Shown: in pieces, positions 33,996-46,140 of the stretch
Numbering within the stretch: position 1 is the stretch's first letter
Layout: every line of letters begins with the position of its first letter
Assembly (NCBI GenBank): GCA_943736015.1
Contig: OX031064.1
Coordinates: 38,367,361-38,431,360 of the forward strand
DNA: 64,000 bases
Direction: 5' to 3'
From: Tridacna crocea
Lineage: Eukaryota > Mollusca > Bivalvia > Cardiida > Cardiidae
Position numbers and translations under genes: made by a program
Notes under the pieces: model-generated
The model's database searches: none
The model's input: the letters and a program-made list of their open reading frames with translations, nothing else
Told to the model about the DNA's origin: nothing

Positions 33996-35395
33996 GTCAA
34001 ACAAGCAGTTTCGTTGAAATGATATCCCCCATCGAAAAAGACCTTTTTTGATACAAACTTATTAGAGGTATTGTGTTTTGCATGTAGCCTACATGTGGAC
34101 TTTTTGTTAATGAAACGACGTCCGAAAGTTGGAGATACATTGATAAAAAACTAAATTTGACATGAAGCCCCCTCGCAAACCCTGACAACATGTTCTAGGT
34201 GACATGATCTGTGAAAATCTCATCCAAATCTGTTGAGATGTCCAGTGATTAAAGAGATACTGGTGAAAATGAAATTATAACATAAAGCCCCCTTATTCCA
34301 GCTACAAATCCCAAAACCTTGACAATATGCGGTAGGTCTCTTGAATATGTGAAAATTCCATCCAAATCTGATGAGAGATGTGGGAGATGTTGCGTTAGGT
34401 CACGTTATTATGTGAAAATTCCATCCAAACCCGCGAAGACATGTGGGAGGAGTTGCCTTCACAACAGATAGAATGAAATAAAACATGAAGCTCCCTTTTT
34501 TAACGACACAGCTACAAATCGCAAAACCTTGAGAATATGCGACAAGTCACATGACGAGAAACATTATGTGAAAATTCTATTCAATTCTGTTAAGAAATAT
34601 AGGAGGAGTTGCGTTCATTAGAAATAAAATGAAATAAAACATGAAGCCCCCTTTTTCATGACGCAGCTACAAATTGCAAAACCTTGACAATATGCAATAG
34701 GTCACATGACGAGAAATATTCTATGAAAATTCTATTCAATTCCGTCAAGAAATGTGGGAGGAGTTGCGTTCACAAGAAATGAATGAAATATAACATGAGG
34801 CCCCCTTTTTCCATGACACCTTATTACAAAAACAAGATATATAACTGTGGTGTTGCATGGTCAGTCTAGGTGAAACTTTTTTTCCTGCATTTCCTAATGG
34901 TCGTTGATAGATGTGACAAGTTCAATGTAAAAAGTTTGTATAGTTTTGAAGAAAAGACTCCAACATCAAAGGTGTACTTAAGTATGACTTAAGTGAAACT
35001 TAAAATCCCTATCAGTCGGCCATTTTGCATCGAATAAAACAAAAACAAAACAGTGTCACGGCAGAATGGGTTATTGTACACGTGTATAAAGTTTCACGAA
35101 ATTCCGTCCAATGGTATTGAAGATATTTGCCGGGACGGACACACGGACGGACGGACAATCTTACGAGACGGGCCTTGTGAGGTCGAATTGCTCTTTATTC
35201 AATGCAACCCAAACAACCCCAGAAGAGCACCTTTTTTAACCCCAAAAGCCTAACCCTAACCCACCAGATGGACGGAATGAACCCCATAGAGACTAAATGT
35301 ACAGTTACCCTTAACCCATAATGTCGGGCCCGTAAGGACGGACTGACAGACGGACAGACGGAGGGACAACGCTAAAACTATATCCAAAAAAAGGG
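33996..35395 (+). repeat. Tandem-core repeat (family i), copy 1
   Basis: It contains about four diverged units of roughly 155 bp between 34140 and 34810, each with a GAAGCCCCCTTTTT phrase and CAAAACCTTGACAATATGC. A conserved block CGGCCATTTTGCATCGAAT to CAATGGTATTGAAGATATTT then leads to GACGGAC repeats and an end in GCTAAAACTATATCC. The copy at 47035-48125 is inverted relative to this one. About 170 bp at 35160-35330 are not shared. Confidence 0.7.
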
Positions 35396-35396
35396 G

Positions 35397-36474
35397 AAAC
35401 AAGAGGGCCAAGATTGCCCTGAATCGCTCACCTAAATTTTTTGGAGGACCATAACCATCTTTTTTTTAAAGGTATTGAAACACTGGAAACAAAATCATTA
35501 TTTTGCCAAGCAATTTTCAAAGGTAAGCTGTAAAAGTCCTTTCAAAATCTGACCAGCAGTTTCAGGAAAGAATAATTTTTAGGAGTTTCTTAATTTCCGT
35601 ACAGTGCACGTAGCCCCCATTCACCAGAACCATGTTTCTTGACCTATCAAAATTTCGCGAACTGTTTTAGAAAAGGGTCATTCAAGGAACATCTCTGTGA
35701 AATTATTTTCAAATCTGACCAGCCGTTTCAGAGAAGAAGAACTTTCAAGAATTTCTTTATTTCCATATAGTGCAAGTAGCCCCCAGAGCAATGTTTCTTA
35801 AAGAATCAAAATTTCACGCACACCATTTGAAAAGGATCACCCAAGGAACATCTCTGTGAAGTTATTTCAAAATCTGAACAGCCGTTCAAGGGGAGAAGAA
35901 TTCTTAAGATTTTTTTCATTTCTCTATAGTGCAAGTAGCCCCCATTCAACAGAGCCATGTTTCTTGACGAGTCAAAATTTCACGAAAAATTCCTGAAAGA
36001 GGTCACCCAAAGAACACCTCTGTGAAATTATTTCAAAATCTGACAAAAGTTTTCAAAGAAGAAGAATTTTTAAGAATTTCTTCATTTCTGTATAGTGCAA
36101 AGTAACCCCCATTCAACAGAGCCAAGCTTCTTGACGGATCAAAATTTCGCGAACTTGTTTGGAAAAGGGTCACCCAAGGAACATCTCTGTGAAATTATTT
36201 TAAAATCTGGCCAGCGGTTTCAGAGAAGAATAATTTTAAAGAATTTCCTAAAAAATTCCTTTGATTGCCATGGCAACCAGAGTTTTTGACGGAATCAAAT
36301 TCTGTGAATATGTTTTAAAGAGGACCTCCCAAGGAACATTCCTGCCACGTTTGGTCCAAAATGACACAGCGGTTTAGGAGGAGTTGATGTTTAAAGATTT
36401 GTTGACCACGCACGACGGACACCGGGTGATCCTAAAAGCTGCCCTTGAGCCCGTTGTGCTCAAGTGAGCTAAAA
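35397..36474 (+). repeat. Tandem-core repeat (family ii), copy 2
   Basis: The ends are the same as 17131-18141. Units start at about 35641, 35800, 35965, 36133 and 36289 (spacing 156-168 bp). The 3' hairpin half is CTTGAGCCCG..GCTCAAGTGAGCT. This copy has more units than the 17 kb one. Confidence 0.75.
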
Positions 36475-36641
36475 AAATGGATTTGCTGAGTCAGACCGTA
36501 ACCATTCAATGAATCACGCGGTGCATTGAATGGTTGTATAATGGTTGTATTTCGTTACTAACCCACAGATTTAAGCCCATGTTAAGTAAACAACGTTCTG
36601 GTATTTTTTCTAAAATTAATCTCTACACATTTTACGGCTTT

Positions 36642-36847
36642 TTCTCTTTACCAAACGGCAAAATTTTAGACTTTTCAAGCATTTTCAAAGCATTTCAGAC
36701 GACAAATAAGGAGACCCGTCTTCTACAAGGTAGGGAAACGCTGTGTAAAAAGGAGAAAATGCTACATCATTTTCCCCTTTTCAACAATGTTTTTCGTATC
36801 CCTTCCACATCAGGGTGGTTAAAACCGGTATTTTGTGGCAAAGGGTT
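36642..36847 (-). mobile_element. HP-MITE copy, worn
   Basis: TTTACCAAACGGCAAAATTT and GGCAAAGGGTTAA mark the ends; the hairpin has short deletions. Confidence 0.7.
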
Positions 36848-37485
36848 AAGTGCCCACAATAAGATAAGGTTTATTCTCGATCGTTGCATTTTATGAGAAT
36901 AAATAACTTTATTACATAAAAGCTACAAATAGACTCATAAACATATTACAGATAGCAGAGATAGGTTGAAAAACCACAGGCATGGAGACACGGATAAACA
37001 TTTATAATTTCAACAATTTACTAGCTCACTTTGAAATCGTTTAAAGATTACGATGGGTCACAGAATTCGTCTTTTTGTCATCTGAAGCTCAAGTCGCATA
37101 CTTTCATTTGGCCAGAATGGCCGACTCAAACGTTAAAGTCACTTAGTTCGATTCCTCCGATAAGAATTAAACATATGCCCGTACTGTCATTTTACGGAAC
37201 ATATTTGTTCGGGTTTGGTGGTGAGTGTAAACGTGATTATTCTATGCACACTTGATGAAGCAACTCCATCAGTGACACAGACATTGGATAACGTGACAAG
37301 ATCAAGCATACAATTTACCTGATATATATATAGGAAAAAAACATTCAAACTGCGACGCAGAAGAACGCCTCCAAACATAACTGATGAAGTCAGATAACAT
37401 TTGAGACAATTAGTGATTTTTTGGATAATTAGACCTTCAAGGTCAACTTGGGCCTGAAACATTGCTCTCGTCAGGAAGATATCTG
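36848..37485. other. No recognised feature; antisense ORF rejected
   Basis: The 138-codon minus-strand ORF at 37187-37603 runs antisense to the gypsy fragment and has no domain. Confidence 0.4.
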
Positions 37486-37839
37486 GCAAATTGAGGCTAT
37501 GTTCAGAGGGATCTTTTCCTGAATGAAAGGACAGTAAAAGATCCCTATGGTTTACCAAGAATTGAAGAGCTGAAGAAGAGCTTTCCATGTACTTTGCTCG
37601 CATTTGACATGAAGTCCGGGTATCACCAAGTAGAGTCGAGGAAGAGCATAAACCACGTACTTCATTTATTTTCAGGGCCTTTTGGATTTCGGGAATATAA
37701 GATGCATGCCGGTCTCACAAATAGCCCAGCAACATATCATAGACTAATGAAAGAATGCCTTAAGGATTTGAACATGAATATATGTGTCATCTATCCGAAT
37801 CATCATCAGCAAGACTTTGGAAGTTCATTACGAAGGTAG
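37486..37839 (+). pseudogene. Ty3/gypsy reverse-transcriptase fragment
   Basis: One open frame reads ERTVKDPYGLPRIEE, FDMKSGYHQVE, FSGPFGFREY, AGLTNSPATYHRLMKECL and NICVIY in the order of a Ty3/gypsy RT fingers-palm. In the functional family, IY is followed by LDD, the catalytic aspartates; here it reads PNHHQQD, so the active-site motif is gone. A stop falls just before the fragment and the frame ends at 37839. No gag, protease, RNase H, integrase or LTR was seen nearby. It is a dead piece of the retroelement's replication gene. Confidence 0.85.
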
Positions 37840-39055
37840 CACCCGCTACATTTAGTCTGGACCACTTTTGAGAATTACCGAGTTGTTCTTGGGATCTGCT
37901 TTTGAGTTCCAAATTGAAGATTGTATTTCATATGCTTCACTGACAAGAGAGAGAGAGAGCGAGAGTTGTGATCAGCCTGGTCCTCAACTGGGCTGTAAAC
38001 AAGCAAACAAACGAACAAACAAAAAACCATTGAATAGAAAATAGATTGAGGAACCCAAATCCAGCTTTTCGTTAATTTCCTAACCCAAACACATGCTCTA
38101 CCCATGACTACCAGGCCAAATTCATACTGTCTGTGTACGCCTAGACGGGATAAAAGTCTTTACTCTAACACCCGTAGACGGACTAAGTGCACTCTTGTGG
38201 CAAGCTTAGATCAGAAGACACGAAACCTACAGTCTGATATTAGATTCACACTGTTCATTAGGGCGAAGAGAACTTTGAAACCGAAGTGATTTGGTTCCTC
38301 CTTTTGCATGGAAATTCTACTTTAGGCTATTGAGCATTTTAAGAGCCAAATAGCGGCTGAAAATAAATGTAAACAATTCTGAACATTAGGAACGATTAAA
38401 TTTCAATGTTGTCCTTCAAATATTTTTTTTATTTTAAGTCTATCTGCTTACAGGGCAAAATAAATCTATCAGATATCTTCCTCCTAGAAACATCATCCAA
38501 AGAACCTTATTTCATGGCTGCTTTTGTCTATTGAGTGTTTCAGCAAAGCGCCAGTGATAATCAAAGACCATGCTGCACGTTTTGTGCAACAACCGATCCA
38601 TGTTTGAAAAAAAAAAACAATTATTTGCTGTAAGATTATAAATTGTATGAGGTCAGCGCATGGCGATTCGGAAAATGTTAATTTTTGAAATTGTTTCAGA
38701 CGAGAGCTATTGGCTGGCGTTTAGAGCCGTTTTGGAATTTTCGAAGGTAAGGATATAGAATAAAAATCATTCATGAACCCATCTGCAGAGTTTTTCTTAC
38801 CATACACGATACAGAGGGAATACCCCCATGTGGTATTTATAGTAACGGTGTCGCATGATGAAAATTTCGTCATCCCTTGATAGACCCATGGAGTTTCAGA
38901 GGCCTATGGTTTGATCAAGGCTCAAGTCACAAATAGAGTAAAAGAGTACAAAACCTACATGTAGGTCCAATGTTTGCAACAATCAATTGTAGTAATATCT
39001 ATTGTTCTGCAAGAGGCTGGAACTAAAAACGAGGAAGTAATTCTTCGAGCTGGGG
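37840..39055. other. No recognised feature
   Basis: Non-coding, with a short GA repeat at 37949 and a worn family D fragment near 38160-38280. Confidence 0.4.
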
Positions 39056-39121
39056 AGTCGAACAAGCGACCACGTAATATCAAGCGTTGCACGTAACCGA
39101 CCGACATAACGGGCATGGCTA
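39056..39121 (-). repeat. tRNA-like fragment
   Basis: On the minus strand it contains a good B-box (TTGTTCGACTCCCC) and an A-box-like TCGGTCGGTTACG. I read it as a SINE head rather than a working tRNA because no acceptor stem is visible. Confidence 0.35.
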
Positions 39122-39166
39122 AATATGATCGAAATACGAAAAGAAGTTGGTTGTATTGGGGTTTAA

Positions 39167-40778
39167 GGTTCATGTAAAGTGTTTATTTTGCTTAATTTCA
39201 TACGTCAATAATTCTGTAATTATTAAAATTTGTCCGGGAAAACCATATATCAAATTAAAGCTCTGGATGAGTACAAGCTGTTTTACATAATTATACCTAC
39301 TGGCCTTACATAATAAAACTAAAACATTGCAGAAAAAGATGACATCGTTTAAAACCTACAAAATAATAATGACATAACAAAATTGCTTAAGTTTTGGAGA
39401 AAACATAGGCTATGGTACATACCAGGTACTGCTACTACCAAAAATCCTATAGTTTCTTTAAAAAGGCACATATTTAAGTCAGAAAGTTTGACATTTTTCC
39501 CTTATTGAATTGTCAACCATGTTTGACCTACTTTGTTTTAGTAACAGGTATGGTGTCTCCACAGGATCAAAATGTACAAGTGGTTGTGCATGATAAACTT
39601 TCATTAGTAATTTTAGATAATAAAACAAATAAAAATGACCTGTACAAGTGAAATATCCATGTCTACGTCCAAACCCTTTCTCAAAAACAGCAGTTACAAA
39701 AGGTGTCACCAGTCTGGTAGATAGGATTAAGGTGTCACCAGTCTGGTAGATAGGATTTAGAATCAATTTTTGACATAAGCATTTTTTTCATTGTTCTTTT
39801 TGTGTGTGTGATGGGGTAGTGGGGTGCTGTTTTTGAGAAAGGGTTTGTAAGTGGACATGGAAATTTCACTTGTACAGGTCATTTTTATTCTAAAATTATT
39901 ACTGGAATAAATTGACCTGAAATTGACCTTTATGCAAAGAGTAATTAAAACGTGAATATTTAAACCATCTGGTATAATCGGACTGTACGGAAACTGTTAT
40001 CGGTAAATGTCGGGTTTGACCCTTACTGCGCCTTAGTCAAAATAAAACGGTTTTGCGGATGGCATAGATTAAGATCAGGCTGCATAGAAAGTGCATCATA
40101 GATCTAAGTCACCCACCATGTATTACCAATTTAAACCAACAATATAATGGTTATTTCAGGTATTTCAACTATTCTTTGAAAACACTATAAATCTATTAGC
40201 AGCATAAAGAGTTTAGAAACATGCACATAGTTCCGCATGCAGACGACATTAGCCGGAGCCAAGTTAGAACAATAAATCAAGCGTGTAATATATGGTAATT
40301 GAGGTCATTTATTTCATGTCAATTTGTTCAGGTAATACTAATGAAAGTTTATTACACACAACCACTTGTACATTTTGATCCTGTGGAGACACCATACCTG
40401 TTACTAAAACAAAGTAGGTCAAACATGGTTGACAATTCAATAAGGGAAAAATGTCAAACTTTCTGACTTAAATATGTGCCTTTTTAAAGAAACTATAGGA
40501 TTTTTGGTAGTAGCAGTACCTGGTATGTACCATAGCCTATGTTTTCTCCAAAACTTAAGCAATTTTGTTATGTCATTATTATTTTGTAGGTTTTAAACGA
40601 TGTCATCTTTTTCTGCAATGTTTTAGTTTTATTATGCAAGGCCAGTAGGTATAATTATGTAAAACAGCTTGTACTCATCCAGAGCTTTAATTTGATATAT
40701 GGTTTTCCTGGACAAATTTTAATAATTACAGAATTATTGACGTATGAAATTAAGCAAAATAAACACTTTACATGAACC
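39167..40778. mobile_element. TTAA-duplicating element with long TIRs (1612 bp)
   Basis: It starts GGTTCATGTAAAGTG and ends with the exact inverse. TTAA is duplicated at 39163-39166 and 40779-40782, splitting the SINE phrase GGGGTTTAACGCCAC precisely. The terminal inverted repeats extend about 450 bp (39167-39615 and 40325-40778) with very few mismatches, so the insertion is young. An inner pair of inverted blocks (CCTGTACAAGTGAAATATCC at 39640 and about 39870) and a 28-bp direct duplication near 39700 lie inside. There is no transposase ORF. A TTAA target is typical of piggyBac-type elements. Confidence 0.9.
40050..40112. repeat. Family D fragment inside the TTAA element
   Basis: TAAGATCAGGCTGCATAG and a partial inverse. 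It lies in the unique middle part of the element. Confidence 0.4.
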
Positions 40779-41157
40779 TTAACGCCACTTTAACAGCTAA
40801 GGTCATATCATGGCGGTCGGTGACGCACATGTGTTTCCTGACTTTCTTACACCGGTACTAACACAACTTTCTTTCCAAAGCCACCAGCTACTTTTTTCAC
40901 ATCCTTCAGCAGAGGTGATAGGCGAAAATACATTGGAAAGAAAGTTTGCCCCAACCGGGTATAGAACTCACAACCACCAGGTCATGAGTCCGACTCGCTC
41001 ACCACTGAGCCACCCGGGCGGGCACGAAAAGAAGTGAGCCATTGTATATGAAAGTGGGGTTCTGTGTATTTGAAAGTAAGTATCTGTCGACGCCCTTGCA
41101 GTAGAATAATAATGACTTGCTTGGTGTAATAAATATCGGAGATGCATTAAACCCATT

Positions 41158-41379
41158 ACCACCACACAATCCCTACTTTTGACGTCCCTGAGAAAGAAGC
41201 CTTTAGAAAACATTGTGGGAAAAGGAGAAAATGCTGGTAACCAGCATTTTCTTCTTTTCCCACAATGTTTTCTACCCTTCACAAGTTAAATTTCAAATTT
41301 TCAGTCACTTTTATCTTGTCGTCTGCAAATGCTTCCAAATTTGGACAAGCTTAACATTTTGTCGTTTGGTAAAGATTTA
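41158..41379 (+). mobile_element. HP-MITE copy, full length
   Basis: Near-consensus copy, hairpin tip GCTGGTAACCAGC with one arm mismatch. Confidence 0.8.
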
Positions 41380-41496
41380 AACCTCTTGTTTCAGAGCGCG
41401 ACTCGTGTGAACGTGTTCGTGTGAAATGTAAATCAGATATACCTCACTTCGACCCACTTCTTATTTGTGAGCGTGAACTAGTACACCGTAAGTCCT

Positions 41497-41677
41497 TAAC
41501 TCCGTACCAAATGACATAACTTTAGACTGGTCCAAATTGAAAGGATTTACAGATGACTAATGCAACTGAAATTATATTAATTGTTTTGGATCGGGTAGAA
41601 AACATTGTGAGAAAGTAATCCCCACAATGATTTCAGAGTCGGAAAAAAAAAAAGAAATTATTCGGTAAAAAGTGTTA
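41497..41677 (-). mobile_element. HP-MITE copy with collapsed hairpin
   Basis: Ends are intact, but the hairpin reduces to AACATTGTGAGAAAGTAATC / CCCCACAATG, as if the central palindrome was deleted. Confidence 0.65.
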
Positions 41678-41840
41678 ACTCTTCACCAGGCAACAAAACT
41701 TTAGATTCAACCGACCAGGAATCATTTGTAGACGCAAAACTAAATTTGGCGTGTGATATATGTCTTTGATGAAATAGAAAGAAATGTGAAAGAATGGGAA
41801 AAAGATGGTAGCAATTTTTTTCCTTTTTCAGGGAAAAAGA
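41676..41840 (-). mobile_element. HP-MITE fragment abutting previous
   Basis: It begins TTAACTCTTCACCAGGCAAC at the last TA of the previous copy, then decays. Confidence 0.5.
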
Positions 41841-43180
41841 ACATGCAAATCAAGTTCTTCATCGACCATCTTACCTACTTCTTTTTATGATGAATTAGGA
41901 ACTTGTTTGCACCTCAGCTGAACACAGAGTTCTCAAAGTAAGCTTCTGTTATGATCCTGTGTTCATCGTCCGACTGTGGTTGTGCTGTGTTCGTCGTCAC
42001 TCGTCAAGAACGAGCTTGTGTGCGCTCTATATGCCAAATGTTCAGTCGGATACTCGTGAAAATTCTTTAGAAGATTTTTCATGATAATTATCGGAAAGGT
42101 TTGAAACAGGGTCACGTCAGACAAAAAAGTAGTCACTGGGCCAAATCTTTTTAATCTCCAGCTTTTGAGGAACGAATTAGGAGGAAATTATTTTCCCTTT
42201 TTCGATGACGCTTCGATAAGTACCTGTAGGGATTTGTGATAAGAATTTTATACATGTAGTTGGTAACAAAGCCCAATCAGCTTTGAGACGTTTTGTCTGT
42301 ACCTGTTCGTCGGTTTTGGGGGAAAATGACAACTAATTAATAGAGTACATACAAGCTTTTCGAATACAAACGAAGCTTCTTTTTCGAATAGGAGTGTCTT
42401 GTTCTTAAGACTTGGAATACCAACTGTCGAACTGAGGACAAGATATTTTGCAAGAGATAAATCGTATTCATAAGATAAGTATTATTTACGAATTCTTATT
42501 GATGACTGCGGGTCACGATACTTCAATCACGATAATAAAATGTAGTGCATGTAGTTCATGGGAAATATAAGTAGATTTCGGTGGTAAAGATTCCGCTATG
42601 AGACATGGATATTTATAGTCACAGTCCATACCTCTCTTCTTAATGTCACTATAAAATGATGGTGATAATGAAAGTTCGTAATATAAGCAGTCTTTGAAAA
42701 TATCGGTTCGATTTTGAAATAAATTATGCTTTATACCAAGTCGGTTGTGAAATACGACAAGCTAATACAAAAAATTTAGATACCAACATTTAACATATTC
42801 CATTGTCATTAATGATACATCATCTGACTTTTCAGAATTAAGATGGACAAATAACAAAGGGATGGCAACATTTCACGACGGTATGGCTTGCGAGATACAA
42901 TAGTCTGTTTCATGTTTGGCTTGCGGAGCCGGTAACACTTCCGGCGGGTTTTCCTCTATACAGGTCAGAACAGTCAGGTGCATGGTGATGGGGAGCCATA
43001 AGAACCACAGAACCAAATATCTAAATTAGAGAAGATAAGTAAAATTAATTTATTGAAACAATGGCCGGTCATTTAGTAATATAATTACTAAGTAGTAAAG
43101 AAAAAAGCATTATGTAAAGTGTGCATACAATAGGTCTTGTCCACCTAGAAGCGCCTTACTTGTTTCATGTATTGCAATTC
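41841..43180. other. No recognised feature
   Basis: Non-coding. A stretch at 42165-42235 (GGAAATTATTTTCCCTTTTT) recurs at 46846-46910. Confidence 0.4.
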
Positions 43181-44330
43181 TAGGCAGTTCGGATTAATGC
43201 ACCACAGCACTAATCCTATGTGCTTCGTAAACTAAAGTAAAAATGTTGAAATGCCGAATGTGTAGACTTAGATGTGCACTGACACTGACCTCGATGTGCA
43301 CTGGCACTGAGTGGTTAGGTACATTTATAGCAAGAATGCATTCTACCACCGAGGAGGTACTTCAAGCATTTGAAAAGTTTTAATGATTAGCCAAGTCCAG
43401 CACTCCGTTTCGTATTTTTTGCACACAGTAAACAGAAAGTTTGTAATGCGAGTGCCTTAATGCAAAGACTTGGATGAGTTCGACGTGCACTGGCTCTGAG
43501 TGTTTACGTCTTGTGTGCACTGTTGCATTTGTATTGTGCATTGTAACAATGTGATGTCATGATGAGTGCACTGCAGCGTTGGGTTTAATGCTTTATATAC
43601 ACTGTGGACCTAACGGTTGTAACATGATTGCGTAATAGGGAAGTTGAATGTCGCTTACACTGAGCAGTTATGCCTTTGTAAGCACTATAGCAATTGGAAG
43701 GTTTTTTTGTGCATTATGGCACTAGATAGTCGTGAGTTCGATGTGCAGTGGCACTGAGCTCATTTGCGCTTGCACTGAGCAGTTATGTCTTTGTGGGCTG
43801 TTGCAACAAGGTCCTTAGTTTAGTTTATTTTAAACATATTTATTTAATATCTATTGAGAAACAAGTTCCATATTGTATTATGGGACTAGATAGTCATGAT
43901 TAGTGAGCCTATAGCGCTGATTTTTACTATTTCTTTTTCTATTCTCTAAGACGGAAGCGTAATGGACATATGTACATGCACTTACGAGTTCGGTGCGCAT
44001 ATGCACTAACTGTTTGTCTTAGCACAATAATTGCGATTATTGCTCTGTAGCACTGTATGCTTTAAGTACACTGCAGCACTCGTTTTTTTTTCGCTAGTTT
44101 TCTGAGTATACTTGCACTGTGTGGTCTATGGCCCCTGTATGTACGGTAGCTTGATTGGGGTGTTTGTGGTAAACATGAATACTTGCAAGGAGTTGGTGCA
44201 AACTGGAAAAATCAGCTGTTATAAACATTAATTGGGATCTATTGTACTGATCGGTTATGTGATGTAGCACTGAGACATTCAAACATTCACTAGTGCCTTG
44301 CAGCACTGAGCTTTATGGCTAGTTGGCAAA
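43181..44330 (+). repeat. Degenerate array of GCACTG phrases
   Basis: Phrases such as GATGTGCACTGGCACTGAG, CACTGAGCAGTTATGTCTTT and TGTAGCACTGTATGC recur loosely at 40-90 bp. It looks like a very old, decayed satellite. A SINE tail fragment (43826-43885) interrupts it. Confidence 0.5.
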
Positions 44331-45064
44331 AGTAGTAACATGTTGTGAACTTGTGAGGCAAGTAAGTGAGCGAGCCAAATGCCATCGATATAATCCGTTT
44401 AACAATGCACGAAGAAAAGTGCACTGAAACATGGTTCAGTTCAACTCCAGGAGAATAAATGTACACCTAATGATTGGTTGATAGAAACATGCAATGAAGC
44501 ATTCAAAAGTTCGTTGAATACAAATGAAAGACTAGCAGTAGCGAGCATTAGCATTTATGAGGAAATTACTATATATAGCGATTGCATTCCACTGTGTACA
44601 GAACTCTACTTTTGTATAATTCATAGGCGTTATGGTTTTTAAAGTCATAGAAATCGCACAGAGGATGTACTGGAGATCTTGGTGGAGCCTATGTCCTAAC
44701 TGAGTGGCGTCCACACCAGTTGGCACAGAAACGCACAGCGACATAAATAGTGGTGTTGCAGTAGGACAGTAATCGGTCAGATTAAGAAGTGGTCACGAAC
44801 TCTCCCTCGTGTTTCTTTTTTTTCCGTATTATATATCTTGATTCCATTATTAATTGCATAAAAGTTGAGTTCTGGACCTTCTTTTACGCATATTTGTGCA
44901 ATAAAGTTAACATAAGTTCTTTGGTAGTTCTTTCTTCGCTGATCGTTCTTTTATGACGAAAACTTCAAAAGGCACGAAGAGAAATTGTTCAGGCTACCTG
45001 TTCAGAAAAAAATCCGCTAATACTGAGATAGTGTATTCCATGTTACAGACAGTTGTTTCACAAC

Positions 45065-45360
45065 GAAGAATAATCTGTGTTATTTCATACTTTCCGGTAG
45101 GGTATCGAGAAGTAGCAGTGAAAATATTTTTCAATGTTACACTGGTACCACCAGTGAAAATTCCGATTTTCATGTTCTTGTTGCCTAGGTTAATTGCGCG
45201 TGCCTAACAACCAGATGGAAATATGACTACATTAACCATACATTTCTATGCTTTACGTAATATTGTAATGCGTTGCTATGCGGGAGGGGTACGCCACGAG
45301 GAATAACTGAAAAGAACTGTATTGGACTTGGATAAAGCTCCTCCCACAAAGGGTTAAAAG
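45065..45360 (-). repeat. Inverted copy of 59965-60262
   Basis: Landmarks CTTTCCGGTAGGGTATCGAG, CACTGGTACCACCAGTG, GCCTAGGTTAATTGCGCG and GGGAGGGGTACGCCAC occur in inverse order at 59965-60262. The block lies beside a family C element in both places, so it is part of one larger repeat. The 84-codon ORF at 44953-45207 lies mostly within it and is not a gene. Confidence 0.75.
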
Positions 45361-45364
45361 CATG

Positions 45365-46140
45365 AAATGAATAGAATATTTGTTGGTTTCGGTGGAAGAT
45401 CGAAATTTATTTTATCTCGTGAACACCGTCGGAAATTTTTGTGGTATTTGTCGAAGACAATACCACTATGAGTTCAAGATTGAATTTTGATAACCATGTA
45501 TCTTATTTTGTTCAAAGCCGAAGGAAATAAACCCAGTTAAACTCATTTTTTCTCAGGCCAATGAGTTTTTCGGTAGCACTCAGATATTTAATTTGAAATG
45601 GCATATCAAAATACATTGGGCGAGGCCATCGATCGTTGAGATACTTATTTTTAATTGAAAATAGCTTCTATTGCTCATAGCCTTTTGTTAACGATAACGA
45701 TTGCCTGCTTTTTCGTTCCAAACCAATTTGTTCCATGGTTTGTTCGTCCTATGATTGCGCGCTTCTCCATGTGATTGCTCATGAGTATTTATAGATCGAA
45801 GTAATTGATTGTAATGTTGGAAATTAAATGTAAATGGCTAAGAATATTTCAAAATTACAGTTTTAAGGTACATGAGCACTCTCCCTTCAACCGAAAAGGT
45901 ATTCATTTGATTAGTGGGTTGACTTTTACGCCAATATTTGAACATTATGTCTCTTTTTCTTTCAAACTATTAATTCTACACAGTGGGTTTCCTTGAAAAA
46001 TACCACTTCAGCGTTTTCAACGCTTTGATTTCACTCGTGGCTGCGCTACTCGTGAAAATATTACCGATGCTGTCCACTCGATGAAATGAATTTCAATCTT
46101 TCACCAAAAAAACCCCCCCAAAAATATCCTCTATTTATGC
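45365..46140. mobile_element. Family C hairpin element, split
   Basis: The left arm (45365-45450) and right arm (46015-46140) match the 59800-59960 hairpin. About 560 bp with no recognised content separate them. Confidence 0.65.

Larger units (their letters stand above)
39148..41023 (-). mobile_element. tRNA-derived SINE (family A) split by a TTAA element
   Basis: The SINE pieces are 39148-39166 and 40779-41023. The 12-bp duplication ACGAAAAGAAGT flanks the whole (39136-39147 and 41024-41035), a perfect target-site duplication. The tRNA-like head is at the right end on the minus strand (GGTGAGCGAGTCGGACTCAT; GTGAGTTCTATACCC). Confidence 0.9.

Noticed and set aside
35249-35263. CCTAACCCTAACCC, telomere-like
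   Set aside because: Only about two units within a non-shared part of a tandem-core repeat; not an interstitial telomere array.
37187-37603. 138-codon minus-strand ORF, the second longest in the window
   Set aside because: Its upstream part is antisense to the gypsy RT frame, which explains the openness there; the remainder shows no domain.
39056-39121. Functional tRNA gene on the minus strand
   Set aside because: A good B box but no visible acceptor-stem pairing, and it lies in SINE-rich sequence.
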